From Flavobacterium frigoritolerans (lineage in GTDB: Bacteria > Bacteroidota > Bacteroidia > Flavobacteriales > Flavobacteriaceae): a DNA stretch of 64,000 bases. The stretch is from NCBI RefSeq assembly GCF_025847275.1, contig NZ_JAOZEV010000014.1:1-64000 (forward strand), in the 5' to 3' direction. The position numbers and the translations under genes were made by a program. The notes beneath the pieces are model-generated. The model was not told the DNA's origin. It worked only from the letters and a program-made list of their open reading frames with translations, and did no database searches. Shown here in pieces: positions 7,615-16,762 of the stretch. Numbering within the stretch: position 1 is the first letter of the stretch; every line of letters begins with the position of its first letter.

Positions 7615-8310
7615 CTAATTATTTGATTTAACATTAAACTCAAGACCAATTCCGCGAATACTCAAAATAGAAATAGATGTATCTTCTTTAAAATACTTCC
7701 TTAAACGGCTGATAAATACATCCATACTTCTGCCCAAAAAGAAATCATCATTACCCCATATTTCTTTTAGTATATCTTCTCTTTTTAAAAGCTTATTTCT
7801 GTTATTGTATAAATATTGAATTAAATGTGCCTCACGTTCAGTAATACGGTGAGTTACTTTATTATGAGTCAGCATAAAATTTTCAATATCAAACATATAG
7901 TCTCCGATAACCATTTGTTTGGCTGATGCTTTAAATACAGGAGCCTTATTAATACGTTTTAGAATATTAGTAATTCGCAAAATAAGTTCGTCTACTTCAA
8001 ATGGCTTCACTACATAATCATCTGCACCGAGCTTAAGGCCTCTTATTTTATCTTCTTTAAGTCCTTTTGCAGTAAGAAAAACAATCGGTATCTCAGGATG
8101 AGATTCAATTATCTTTTCTGCTAAGGTAAATCCATCCATATTTGGCATCATAACATCAAGCACACATATATCTGGTTTTATTGTAGAAAAAAGAGCGTAT
8201 GCTTCAACTCCGTCTTTAGCCCAACTGATCTTAAAACCAGATATTTCCAAAAATTGCTTTAAGATAAAAGCATAATCTAAATCATCTTCGGCCAATAAAA
8301 TATGTACCAT
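7615..8310 (-). CDS. OmpR/PhoB-family response regulator
   Basis: This 231-residue protein has a receiver domain (1-120) with acidic pocket EDD at 8-10, phosphorylation site Asp52 (VLDVMMPNMDG), Thr in FLTAKG and Lys in VVKPFEVDEL. It is followed by a winged-helix output domain (about 135-229; TEREAHLIQYLYNNRNKLLKREDIL and SRLRKYF). It shares one base with the kinase gene upstream (TAATG overlap). Tandem 11-bp repeats between the kinase gene and the divergent outer-membrane gene are natural candidates for its binding sites. The set-up resembles RprXY-type systems of Bacteroidota, but the assignment is not secure. Confidence 0.92.
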   Translation of the reverse strand: MVHILLAEDDLDYAFILKQFLEISGFKISWAKDGVEAYALFSTIKPDICVLDVMMPNMDGFTLAEKIIESHPEIPIVFLTAKGLKEDKIRGLKLGADDYVVKPFEVDELILRITNILKRINKAPVFKASAKQMVIGDYMFDIENFMLTHNKVTHRITEREAHLIQYLYNNRNKLLKREDILKEIWGNDDFFLGRSMDVFISRLRKYFKEDTSISILSIRGIGLEFNVKSNN

Positions 8311-9644
8311 TACAATGGGATTGAAATTAATAATAAAGTCCCTTTTTTTTCTATGCTTTTTACACTTATAGTTCCTTTATAAGTCTCTACAATTTGCTTT
8401 ACATAAAACAATCCTAAGCCAAGTCCTTTTGTATTGTGAATATTATCTTTTTCTATTCGATAGAACTTTTCAAAAATATTTTTTTGTTCATTTTCAGGAA
8501 TTCCTCTACCATTATCTTCTATCGAAAGCGTTGTAAATACTTCAGATTGCTCACAAGTCAACTTTATATCATCTGCTCCGTATTTGACTGCATTATCCAA
8601 TAAATTAATCAATATCGTATTCAGATGGAATTGTTTCATAGAGATTTGTGTAGCAGTATCAATGGAGTAACTGATCGTAATATTAGGATACGATAATCTA
8701 AAATCGGCTATTATTTCCTCTATTTCCTTTCTGCTGGCTATATTATTATCAATGGCTATTTCTTGTGAACTAAGTGAGGCTCCTGCGACCTGACTGAATA
8801 TCGATTGTAAACGTTGATTTTGTCTTTTTATAATAGCAATCGTATTTTTATGTTGCTCTTCGGTGATAGTATCCAATTCAAACGTTTTTACGGCTATATC
8901 CATTGCCGCAAGTGGTGTATTGAATTCATGAGTAATATTGTTTATAAAATCTGTTTTAATATCGGCTATCTTTTTCTGAGTAATTAAATTCCGAATAGAT
9001 AAGTAAAATAGAATGATAACAAATGTTATGAGTAGAACTGAAAACACTAATAATCCTATCATTTCTTGTAAGATTATTTTCTGCAGGCTGTCAAAACTAT
9101 AATTGCGTTCTGAACGTATTTCGATATTATAAACATCTCGATCTTCTTCACTGCTAGAACTAATTTTTGTTTGCCATATTCCAGTAGCAAGAGAGAACTC
9201 CTCTTGACTTTTTATATTATTACTCAACACCAATAGTTTTCCTATATAAACGGTATCTTTTTTTATTCCTTCATTATCAAATATTGCAGTTATAGCTATT
9301 GAATAGCCTATTTTATGTTTAAAATTTACTTTTTTATCCATAATAGATGAAAGCGCAGCCGAAAGAGAATCCCTATTTTTCTTAATATAATTGAAATAAT
9401 CCTCTTTAGAAAACTTTTTACCTTTATGTGTTTTTACAAAATCCCTCGATTTTTCCATGCAGGCATCTTCAATAGCTATAAATTCAGGATCATCTTCAAA
9501 TGCTAATAATTGCTTTCTTATCACATCTTTAACTTCCTTCTTTTTCAGTTCATAGGTATTACAAATGAAATAACCTTGAATACAAGTCAATGCAACAACC
9601 GTAAGAATACATCCTGTGATTAGTAGTATTATTTTTCTTTTCAT
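8310..9644 (-). CDS. Sensor histidine kinase
   Basis: This 444-residue inner-membrane kinase has transmembrane segments at about 5-27 and 194-216 flanking a periplasmic sensor of about 165 residues with no recognised fold. The HisKA box has His239 in FINNITHEFNTPL. The catalytic domain has an N box LINLLDNAVKYG, G1 DNGRGIPE and G2 GLGLGLFYVKQI. It phosphorylates the response regulator encoded immediately downstream. The start ATG lies six bases from a TAGCTTTG (-7-like) motif at 9657-9650, so the leader may be very short. TTAACC boxes at 9695 and 9706 lie upstream of this promoter, consistent with autoregulation. Confidence 0.92.
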   Translation of the reverse strand: MKRKIILLITGCILTVVALTCIQGYFICNTYELKKKEVKDVIRKQLLAFEDDPEFIAIEDACMEKSRDFVKTHKGKKFSKEDYFNYIKKNRDSLSAALSSIMDKKVNFKHKIGYSIAITAIFDNEGIKKDTVYIGKLLVLSNNIKSQEEFSLATGIWQTKISSSSEEDRDVYNIEIRSERNYSFDSLQKIILQEMIGLLVFSVLLITFVIILFYLSIRNLITQKKIADIKTDFINNITHEFNTPLAAMDIAVKTFELDTITEEQHKNTIAIIKRQNQRLQSIFSQVAGASLSSQEIAIDNNIASRKEIEEIIADFRLSYPNITISYSIDTATQISMKQFHLNTILINLLDNAVKYGADDIKLTCEQSEVFTTLSIEDNGRGIPENEQKNIFEKFYRIEKDNIHNTKGLGLGLFYVKQIVETYKGTISVKSIEKKGTLLLISIPL

Positions 9645-9694
9645 AGAAACAAAGCTAAAATATTATACTGTTTAAAAATAGATAAGTGTGCCTA

Positions 9695-9817
9695 TTAACC
9701 CTTCATTAACCAAACTTTATAAATATACTGCATCGCCTCTTGATTGAACACCTTTTTTCAGATAAGAATATAGTTAACCCAAAATAACATTAACCCATCG
9801 TTAACCAAGCATTAACC
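9695..9817. promoter_or_regulatory. Phased TTAACC boxes, probable response-regulator sites
   Basis: TTAACC occurs at 9695, 9706, 9774, 9790, 9801 and 9812 on the plus strand. The steps are exactly 11 bp within 9695-9706 and within 9790-9801-9812, one helical turn each, as OmpR-family regulators require for tandem binding. The last group ends about 12 bases before an ACTTTG -7-like sequence (about 9830-9836) of the plus-strand barrel gene. The first group faces the kinase promoter. I infer that the adjacent OmpR-type regulator controls both directions. Confidence 0.7.
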
Positions 9818-9864
9818 GAGACAACAAGGTACTTTGCTGAAATTTGTCCGAAACAAAAAACGTT

Positions 9865-12264
9865 ATGAAAAAAGTTATTTTCTTATGGTGTCTTATTCCC
9901 TTTATCAGTGTCGCGCAAAATATAAAAGTTTCAGGAATTGTAAAAGATTCCGACAAGCAACCCATTCCATTTGCAGATGTGAAAATATTAAATTCATTGG
10001 ATTCTTTAGTTTATCGAAATACAGCTACTGATAAAATTGGTTTATTCAAATTAGAAAATATTGCAAAGGGCAAATACATCTTAAAGATAAGTCTCTCTGG
10101 TTATGCAGATTATTATACAGATTTTACACTTAATAAAGATAAAGAATTTGCAGAAATAGCAATGATGAAAAATGCCGAAGCGCTTGATGATGTAGTAATT
10201 ACACATAAGAAGCCTGTTATAAAACGAAAGATTGATCGGATGGAATTTAATGTAGAAAATTCTGTACTATCTAATACAAATGCATGGGAAATATTAAAAA
10301 GTACTCCGGGAGTTACAGCTTCAAATAATGGGACAATTGCAGTAAGAGGTAGCACCGGAATATTGGTTACTATCAATGATAAAAAAGTATATTTAAGTGG
10401 AGAAGAGCTAAAACAATTGCTTGAAAATACAAATGGAGATACTGTAAAATCTGTAGAAGTTATAACAAATCCTCCTGCTAAATATGATGCTCAGGGAAGT
10501 ACTGTTCTAAATATAAAAATCAAACAAAATAACCAAAATGGATATAAAGGAACTCTTAGTACGGCTTATGTACAAACGGCATATCCTAAAGGCGTCATGT
10601 CAACAAGTCAATATTACAAGACTAAAAAACTGGCGTTATCAGGAAACTACAGTTTGGGAGCTGGAATATATTACAGAGAAGGTGCAGATGTAGTTTATTA
10701 TAAAGACAATCAGGATCAGGTAACCTCAATTTGGGAAAGCATATTAAACCGTAAGAATAAATCATTATCGCAAAATACCTATCGCATAACTGCCGAATAT
10801 GAAATAGATAGTCTTAATACCTTAACTCTAGGCACCAATGGATTTATTAGTCTTAAAAGTCATGGAGAATACAATGTTCCTACATATATTTATGATGCTA
10901 ACAGACAAATTGATTCACTTTATACAACACAAAACAAAAGGAAAAACCCAACAAGGACAAATGCTTACAATGCCTCTTTTGAACATAAGTTTTCAGAAAA
11001 ACAATCAATAGTTATTTCATCAGATTATACACGGTATTTCAAAAATGAAAATCAAGATATATATTCCGTTTTTTCATTACCTCAAAGCGCACCCTATCGC
11101 GACACTCGCTTTGTAAGTGATAATACACAAAAAATTGGATTATTTTCTATACAAGCAGATTATAACAACGAAATAGCAGAAACTAAGATTGAAGCAGGAA
11201 TTAAATTTGGAAATGTAAATGCCAATAGTAATCTGGATTATCGAGACGACATAGCAGGAGAATTACAACTAAATCCAAACAGAAGTAGTCAGTTTTTATA
11301 TGATGAAAATATTTATGCTGGTTACTTAAGCCTTGGTAAAGAAATTGGTAAATGGAGTTTAAAAGCAGGATTACGATCTGAATATACAGAACTGGAAGGA
11401 AACTTATTAACTGGAAATGAAGTAAATACACAGCATTATTTTAAACTATTTCCAACATTATATGCTTTATATAAGCTTACAGAAAACCATGAAATTGGAA
11501 TATCTTATGGAAAACGAATCAACAGACCTCAATACAGTTCTTTAAATCCATTTCGTTCCTATTATAATTCTTATTCATATTATACAGGTGATCCTAAATT
11601 GCAACCCGAAATTGTTCATAACGTTAGTTTACAATACACACTTAAAAGCAAATATAATTTTGACTTATATTATCGTAATTCTATAAATCCATCAATGGAA
11701 ATTTCCTATCAGGATTATGAAACAAACACTGTAATATATCGACATACTAATATTGAAAGAAAAATAGGTTATGGATTGGATTTTAGTGCAAATCAAGAGA
11801 TATTTCCTTGGTGGCAATTTATATTTTCAAATGGAATAAGTTATTCAAAGGATACTTTTCAGGGTGGTGATGGTACTTTGTATCACAACAATATCTGGTC
11901 ATATAACAATAATATCAACAACCGATTTACCTTAAATAAAAAGAAAGAACTAAGCATGGAATTAAATTGGTCGTATGATTCTCCTTCAGTACAAGGAACT
12001 TTTACTGTAACAGGATCTTCAAGTCTTTCCATGGGTATTTACAAGAAAGTTTTTAATAATAACGGACAAGTATCCATTTTATTCTCAGATATATACAAAG
12101 GGCAGAAAGTACGTGTTACTACAAATTATGCGAATCAATACAATTATTTTGATGATTATGGCGATACACAAAGTGTACGTATATCTTTTAAATATAATCT
12201 AGGCAATCAAAAATTAAAGAACAGCAATAACAAAGAAAAAACAGAAGAACAACAAAGGCTGTAA
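9865..12264 (+). CDS. Outer-membrane beta-barrel protein with carboxypeptidase-like domain (OMP_b-brl_3 type)
   Basis: The start at 9865 gives MKKVIFLWCLIPFISVAQ, a signal peptide; a start 21 bases earlier only adds residues before it. The mature protein opens with a carboxypeptidase-regulatory-like beta-sandwich (NIKVSGIVKDSDKQPIPFADV, about 18-105). It continues with a plug-like domain (about 115-220; ITNPPAKYDAQGSTVLNI) and a C-terminal barrel of roughly 550 residues with many Tyr/Asn-rich strands. Such proteins resemble TonB receptors without a clear TonB box. The substrate is unknown. The gene is divergent from a sensor kinase operon, with shared TTAACC boxes, so expression is likely governed by that system. 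A strong terminator follows. Confidence 0.88.
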   Translation: MKKVIFLWCLIPFISVAQNIKVSGIVKDSDKQPIPFADVKILNSLDSLVYRNTATDKIGLFKLENIAKGKYILKISLSGYADYYTDFTLNKDKEFAEIAMMKNAEALDDVVITHKKPVIKRKIDRMEFNVENSVLSNTNAWEILKSTPGVTASNNGTIAVRGSTGILVTINDKKVYLSGEELKQLLENTNGDTVKSVEVITNPPAKYDAQGSTVLNIKIKQNNQNGYKGTLSTAYVQTAYPKGVMSTSQYYKTKKLALSGNYSLGAGIYYREGADVVYYKDNQDQVTSIWESILNRKNKSLSQNTYRITAEYEIDSLNTLTLGTNGFISLKSHGEYNVPTYIYDANRQIDSLYTTQNKRKNPTRTNAYNASFEHKFSEKQSIVISSDYTRYFKNENQDIYSVFSLPQSAPYRDTRFVSDNTQKIGLFSIQADYNNEIAETKIEAGIKFGNVNANSNLDYRDDIAGELQLNPNRSSQFLYDENIYAGYLSLGKEIGKWSLKAGLRSEYTELEGNLLTGNEVNTQHYFKLFPTLYALYKLTENHEIGISYGKRINRPQYSSLNPFRSYYNSYSYYTGDPKLQPEIVHNVSLQYTLKSKYNFDLYYRNSINPSMEISYQDYETNTVIYRHTNIERKIGYGLDFSANQEIFPWWQFIFSNGISYSKDTFQGGDGTLYHNNIWSYNNNINNRFTLNKKKELSMELNWSYDSPSVQGTFTVTGSSSLSMGIYKKVFNNNGQVSILFSDIYKGQKVRVTTNYANQYNYFDDYGDTQSVRISFKYNLGNQKLKNSNNKEKTEEQQRL

Positions 12265-12270
12265 TTTAAA

Positions 12271-12305
12271 AAACAAAGTTGTCCTTTTTGGGACAACTTT
12301 GTTTA
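12271..12305. terminator. Bidirectional terminator between convergent genes
   Basis: A long perfect hairpin, AACAAAGTTGTCC pairing with GGACAACTTTGTT around a short T loop, lies between the plus-strand barrel gene and the minus-strand lipoprotein gene, with A and T runs on its flanks. Confidence 0.85.
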
Positions 12306-12311
12306 AACTCT

Positions 12312-12677
12312 TTAATTTTTATCGAGAGTGAGCGTCATATCCTCTCCATCTAATACCAGTTGTTCTTTATCTATAGTACTTGTAAAAGGGTAGGGAGTAC
12401 CTACTTCATCTTTAATAATTAAATTTTTACCGCCTTTATTTAGAGCATAAGTTCCATTTAATTCAACATCAAGAAATCCTGTAACCTTTCCATCTTTAGA
12501 AAATTTGAGATTTCCTTTAGATAGAATTACGTTTTTAATAGAATCAGAAAGTGTTTTTTTGGCTTCAACATTAGTAACTTTCCAAGAATTAACAAGCTTA
12601 TTTCTTTCCTTTTGACAAGAAATCATTAGCAATGATAAAAAGACAAACCCAAAGATAAATAGTGTAGATTTTTTCAT
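12312..12677 (-). CDS. Small lipoprotein, lipocalin-like
   Basis: This 121-residue protein begins with a lipoprotein signal, MKKSTLF...LLMISCQKE, with Cys21 as the likely lipid-modified residue. The mature part (LVNSWKVTNVEAKKTL, GNLKFSKDGKVTGFLDVELNGTY, KNLIIKDE) has the alternating strand pattern and W-K-V opening of small Bacteroidota lipocalin-like lipoproteins. It is probably anchored in the outer or inner membrane facing the periplasm. Its ligand is unknown. It is convergent with the barrel gene and appears to be a single-gene unit with about 230 bp of upstream sequence. Confidence 0.75.
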   Translation of the reverse strand: MKKSTLFIFGFVFLSLLMISCQKERNKLVNSWKVTNVEAKKTLSDSIKNVILSKGNLKFSKDGKVTGFLDVELNGTYALNKGGKNLIIKDEVGTPYPFTSTIDKEQLVLDGEDMTLTLDKN

Positions 12678-12911
12678 AGTTATTTCAATTTAAGGTTAAA
12701 GATGGAAGTTACAAAAAAAATACATTCAAACAAATAGTAAAACGAAAGCATATAGAGCTAAACTATTTGTATACTAGAGTATTATGTTTACTGAGGTTAA
12801 GGCAAATTTAATTCTGAATCATGCATGCATCATGATTTCATAATAGCATCGATAGTATGACTACAAGATTAATTATTGCTTTTAATTAGAAGAATTTTAG
12901 CGCTTAAAAAA

Positions 12912-13844
12912 TTATCTAAGGGTAAGTGCACCTAGAATTTCTTCGGACATAAATGGTCCTCCAGGATATTTTGCTGTATAGTCAAGGTTTAACCATACTT
13001 GTCCACGCTCATCAATATGATAATGTAAAGTTTTACCATAGCTTTCTTTTACAAATAGGACATTTTTAACCAAGTAGTTTACTTTTTCTAAATCTAGTAA
13101 AGATCCGATCAAAATTTCTGGGTAAATGTGTCCTTTAGTATGAATAAGTCTTGGTGTACCGCCAATAGAACGTATTGCAGCAGCCATTAAAATAGAATGA
13201 TCATCGCAATCACCTGAGAAATACATTAATGATTCACTTGCAGTAGCAATATAATCACCTTCTTTAGGATCATTTACATAATTCCATCGACTATTAATTT
13301 CTTTAAAAACAGCAAAACATTGTATTATGGTTCTGTAGTCAGAATATCCTTTAATGTTTTTAAAATGCTTAGTTGTTGCCATTATAGCAAAATTCCTCAC
13401 TTTAGGATTTTGATATTCAATTGCATTAATAATTTTGGATTTATTAGGAAACGGAAGCAATTTAGCAACAATAATATCTTGTGGGTAGGGATTATCAGAC
13501 ATGGTGTAGATTATAGCGTTATAGTCTTCAGCAACTTCACCAAAACCATAATTACCCAAAGCGGTTCCGTAAAATAAAACCAGGAGATATAAAACGATAC
13601 AAATAATAATGATCGTTTTTAATTTCATTAAAAGGAAATATAATCCAACAAGAACAAAAATAAAAAGTAAAACCCTATCAAAATTAAAAGGCCAATTAAA
13701 ATCTATTAAATTTTGGTGCATTATGATAAAAGTAGGAAGCGTGATTAAAAAACTCAATAGCATAATAATAACCTCGTTCCAAGGTGATTTTACCTGAAGG
13801 TTACTTTTAAGTTTATTTAAGTCAATTTTTCTATTTTTTATCAT
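12912..13844 (-). CDS. Membrane protein with transglutaminase-like domain
   Basis: I use the ATG at 13844 (MIKNRKIDL) rather than a TTG nine bases upstream, giving 310 residues. Three hydrophobic segments lie near the N terminus (about 25-45, 55-72, 75-95). They are followed by a transglutaminase-like domain whose catalytic Cys-His-Asp appear as GDCDDHSILMAAA, a later HIYPEI, and LNLDYT. This fold usually acts as a cysteine protease or amidase on the outer face of the membrane. The gene is last in a minus-strand operon and starts about 20 bases after the preceding stop. Substrate is unknown. Confidence 0.8.
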   Translation of the reverse strand: MIKNRKIDLNKLKSNLQVKSPWNEVIIMLLSFLITLPTFIIMHQNLIDFNWPFNFDRVLLFIFVLVGLYFLLMKLKTIIIICIVLYLLVLFYGTALGNYGFGEVAEDYNAIIYTMSDNPYPQDIIVAKLLPFPNKSKIINAIEYQNPKVRNFAIMATTKHFKNIKGYSDYRTIIQCFAVFKEINSRWNYVNDPKEGDYIATASESLMYFSGDCDDHSILMAAAIRSIGGTPRLIHTKGHIYPEILIGSLLDLEKVNYLVKNVLFVKESYGKTLHYHIDERGQVWLNLDYTAKYPGGPFMSEEILGALTLR

Positions 13845-13863
13845 AATGCCCAAAAAGCAAATT

Positions 13864-14715
13864 TTAAAGAAATTTTACTGTTTCTACAAAAGTACTTTTT
13901 TTATCAATAATACCCAGTTCAAATAACTGATTTTGGATTTTATTAAATGTTTTTTCATTCAACGGTTTTTGTGACCATTGAGTCAATTTTAGCCACTCCT
14001 GTATATCCTCAACCTTTTGTTCAAATAACTCAGATAAAGTCCTGTCAATACTTGGAATAGCTTTAAAATCTTCGGTGGTTACATTGATAATTTCAAGAAT
14101 TGAAGCAATTATTTGCGGATCATTTTTTAATACTTCGTCACGCACAGCAATTACAAACGATGGCCATGGAGTAGGGCAGTCAGTTATACGTCTGAAAATT
14201 CCTTTGTCAACTAATGGTTTTGTCATAAAACGTTCCCACATAAAGTAATCAGCCGTTTTATTAGTCAAAGCTTCGACAGCACCATCGATAGTGTTTACAA
14301 TTTCAAATTCTAAATTATCAGTTTTCCAACCCTGATTGTTCGCATTTACATAGGCCATTAATTGAGAACCTGAACCCAGACGCGAAATAGCCACTTTTTT
14401 ATTTTCTAAATCACCTATGGTTTTATAATCGGATTTTGCAGCAACATGAATTCCCCAAATTAAAGGTGATTGCACATATACCTGCACAATTTTACTTGGA
14501 TTTCCTGCAACAATATCTTTTACAATCCCTTCAGTTAATATTACAGCAATATCGGTTTCACCATCTCGAAGCATTTGGCACATTTTGCCAGTACCTTCAG
14601 GAACATCAGTCCATTGCAAATCGATTCCTTCGGCTTCAAATTCTCTATTTTCAATGCATAAATGCCATGGTAAATTAAAATGCTCCGGAACACCAGCTAT
14701 TTTTATAGTTTTCAT
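13864..14715 (-). CDS. Cytoplasmic substrate-binding-protein-like protein (NMT1/THI5 fold)
   Basis: This 283-residue protein has the type 2 periplasmic-binding fold of the NMT1/THI5/SsuA group: IKIAGVPEHFNLPWHLCIENREFEAEG at the N terminus, LRDGETDIAVILTEG and KKVAISRLGSGSQLMAYV. It starts directly with the first strand and has no signal peptide or lipobox, and no ABC permease or ATPase genes are nearby, so it is not an ordinary transporter component. It sits in an operon between a VOC protein and the transglutaminase-like gene. It may bind a small aromatic or vitamin-like ligand in the cytoplasm, but this is inferred only from the fold. Confidence 0.75.
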   Translation of the reverse strand: MKTIKIAGVPEHFNLPWHLCIENREFEAEGIDLQWTDVPEGTGKMCQMLRDGETDIAVILTEGIVKDIVAGNPSKIVQVYVQSPLIWGIHVAAKSDYKTIGDLENKKVAISRLGSGSQLMAYVNANNQGWKTDNLEFEIVNTIDGAVEALTNKTADYFMWERFMTKPLVDKGIFRRITDCPTPWPSFVIAVRDEVLKNDPQIIASILEIINVTTEDFKAIPSIDRTLSELFEQKVEDIQEWLKLTQWSQKPLNEKTFNKIQNQLFELGIIDKKSTFVETVKFL

Positions 14716-14759
14716 TCTTAGATTTTTAGATTAGTTAGACTGCTTAGATTTTAGAAAAT

Positions 14760-15137
14760 TTATTTAGCTTTTAATGACGAAATAATAATACGAAAACCAT
14801 CTGGATCAAGAAACATTTTTCCGTTTTCATTCCAATATGGATTTTTTGCCTTTATAAATAACATATCATTATTTAAAACATTAATCACTAATCTGTTATA
14901 TTCTAAAATTGTTTCTGGATATAGCACTAAAGCATCATCTTCATCTGAAGTATGATTGGCTTTATCGTTCGACTTTGTAAATTCAAAATGCCAGTCTAAA
15001 TTAGGTTTACCAATAAAAGCTCCGTCATAATTATTATGATTTTCAAAACCTCCTAGTCTTTCAAATCCCAAAATATCGATATAGAAATTTATTAGTTTTT
15101 TCAAATCATTCGTATGGCGTGCTACTCTTAGTGTCAT
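14760..15137 (-). CDS. VOC-family (glyoxalase/dioxygenase superfamily) protein
   Basis: This 125-residue single VOC domain has the typical opening VARHTNDLKKLINFYIDILGFERLG, a central FEFTKS strand and the ending NPYWNENGKMFLDPDGFRIIIS. Possible metal ligands are His8 near the start, an H-E pair around WHFEF, and an acidic residue in the last strand region. Proteins of this size range from glyoxalase-type isomerases to drug-binding proteins. It is one base from the DinB-like gene and 44 bases from the substrate-binding-like gene, so it is part of the same transcript. No specific reaction can be assigned. Confidence 0.8.
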   Translation of the reverse strand: MTLRVARHTNDLKKLINFYIDILGFERLGGFENHNNYDGAFIGKPNLDWHFEFTKSNDKANHTSDEDDALVLYPETILEYNRLVINVLNNDMLFIKAKNPYWNENGKMFLDPDGFRIIISSLKAK

Positions 15138-15138
15138 G

Positions 15139-15579
15139 CTATTTTTTTATTTGATTAATATGATGTTCTAAATGATCAACATAATCTTTCATCAAGAAAT
15201 CCAGATTAATGATAGAACCATCGCTTAATCGGATTTCATAATCTAATGCTTTTTCATCAACAGATTTAAATAGTCTAATAATTTGCTTATTTATCGAGTA
15301 CCAAAGCTGTATTAACTCATCCGTATCCATAGTTTGATATTGGTTAATGGTAACCAAATCATTCTGGTTATATGGCCTGTGATTATACGGCTTTGGCAGA
15401 TAATTTATCTCTGTAAAACGAACTAAATTATGTATAGATGAATCTACAAGATGTCCTAAAATTTCTTTTTTTGACCATTTTTCAGGAAGTTTCTTTTCTA
15501 AAGTTTCTTTGTCTAAAGATTTTAAATATTCTGAATTTTCATGAAGCAATTTTTCAAACTTGTAGATTGCATTTTGCAT
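15139..15579 (-). CDS. DinB-like four-helix metal-binding protein
   Basis: This 146-residue protein of the DinB/YfiT-like four-helix-bundle family has a helix ending in WSKKEILGHLVDSSIHNLVRF, with His42 and related residues as candidate metal ligands, and a C-terminal VDHLEHHINQI with the second His cluster. Members include thiol-dependent transferases and many proteins of unknown function. It is separated by one base from both neighbours, indicating translational coupling inside the phosphorylase operon. Confidence 0.85.
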   Translation of the reverse strand: MQNAIYKFEKLLHENSEYLKSLDKETLEKKLPEKWSKKEILGHLVDSSIHNLVRFTEINYLPKPYNHRPYNQNDLVTINQYQTMDTDELIQLWYSINKQIIRLFKSVDEKALDYEIRLSDGSIINLDFLMKDYVDHLEHHINQIKK

Positions 15580-15580
15580 A

Positions 15581-16450
15581 TTAATTTGCGATTAACTTGT
15601 TCAGAGTATATTTAATCAATTCATCAACAGCTTTATACGGATCTTCACTAAAAGTACCTGTAGCACGATTAGCAATAATAGCATTCAATGATAATGCGTG
15701 ATGTCCTAATAATGCTGAAAGACCATAAATAGCAGCAGTTTCCATTTCTAGGTTTGTAATACGGCTGTCATTAAATGTAAAATTGTCCATTTTAGAGTTT
15801 AATTCTTCATCTTGAATGTTTAAACGTAAAACGCGCCCTTGTGGGCCATAAAAACCACCAGCAGTTGCAGTAATCCCTTTATGCATTTTATCACTTTCAA
15901 TAAGCTTTTCTAATTTCTCAGAGCATGCAATTACATAAGGCTTTCCTTTACGAATATCCCAATTGGTATGGTTTATAAAAGCTTCTTCGATAGCATCATT
16001 GGAAACCTCGTCAATTAAATAAGAACGAAGCATATTGTCAAGTCCTAACCCAAAAGTCGACATTACAAAACTATCAACTGGAATATCTGCTTGTAATGAA
16101 CCCGAAGTTCCAATTCTGATAATGTTCAGAGAAGTTAGGTTTTCTTTTGGTTTACGAGTTTCTAAATCAATATTTACCAAAGCATCTAGTTCATTGACAA
16201 CAATATCTATATTGTCTGGACCGATTCCTGTTGACATTACCGTAATTCTTTTTCCTTTATAGACTCCAGTTTGAGTTTTAAATTCTCTTTTTTGAGTAGA
16301 AAACTCGATACTGTCAAAAAACTGTGTTATTTTTTCAACGCGATTTTGATCGCCTACAAAAATAATGTCATTTGCAATATGTTCTGGGCGAAGATTTAAA
16401 TGATAGACACTTCCGTCTGGATTTAGTATTAATTCTGATGATTGTATCAT
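15581..16450 (-). CDS. Nucleoside phosphorylase (uridine phosphorylase-like)
   Basis: From the ATG at 16450 (MIQSSELILNPDG) the protein has 289 residues. An ATG 24 bases upstream would extend into the tandem repeat and is not favoured. The PNP_UDP_1 fold is clear: FVGDQNRVEKI, STGIGPDNIDIV, IRIGTSGSLQ (phosphate site) and NLEMETAAIYGLSALLG (nucleoside site). It probably cleaves uridine or a related nucleoside with phosphate. It heads a five-gene minus-strand operon, and its upstream region is entirely occupied by a 74-bp tandem repeat that must carry or displace the promoter. Confidence 0.85.
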   Translation of the reverse strand: MIQSSELILNPDGSVYHLNLRPEHIANDIIFVGDQNRVEKITQFFDSIEFSTQKREFKTQTGVYKGKRITVMSTGIGPDNIDIVVNELDALVNIDLETRKPKENLTSLNIIRIGTSGSLQADIPVDSFVMSTFGLGLDNMLRSYLIDEVSNDAIEEAFINHTNWDIRKGKPYVIACSEKLEKLIESDKMHKGITATAGGFYGPQGRVLRLNIQDEELNSKMDNFTFNDSRITNLEMETAAIYGLSALLGHHALSLNAIIANRATGTFSEDPYKAVDELIKYTLNKLIAN

Positions 16451-16460
16451 TGTTTTATTT

Positions 16461-16762
16461 TTTTTAAGGTTCAAAGAGACAAAGGTTCTGAGGTTCTAAG
16501 GTTTATTATAGAAGCGCATAATTAGATGTCTTTATTTTTTAAGGTTCAAAGAGACAAAGGTTCTGAGGTTCTAAGGTTTAACATAAAAGCGCATAATGGA
16601 TGTCTTTATTTTTTAAGGTTCAAAGAGACAAAGGTTCTGAGGTTCTAAGATTTAACATAGAAGCGCATAATGGATGTCTTTATTTTTTAAGGTTCAAAGA
16701 GACAAAGGTTCTGAGGTTCTAAGGTTTAACATAGAAGCGCATAATGGATGTCTTTATTTTTT
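16461..16762. repeat. Four-copy tandem repeat of 74-75 bp
   Basis: The word AAGGTTCAAAGAGACAAAGG begins at 16466, 16541, 16615 and 16689, giving steps of 75, 74 and 74 bp. Each unit continues with GGTTCTGAGGTTCTAAGG, a GAAGCGCATAAT segment and ATGTCTTTATTTTTT. Copies differ by only a few bases. The array fills the region upstream of the phosphorylase operon. The remaining sequence to 16888 holds further relics of the same kind (ACCGCAAAGGGCGCAAAGG) and no gene. Confidence 0.92.

Noticed and set aside
16461..16762. 74-bp tandem repeat as a CRISPR array
   Set aside because: The whole unit repeats, including the parts that would be spacers, and there are no cas genes.
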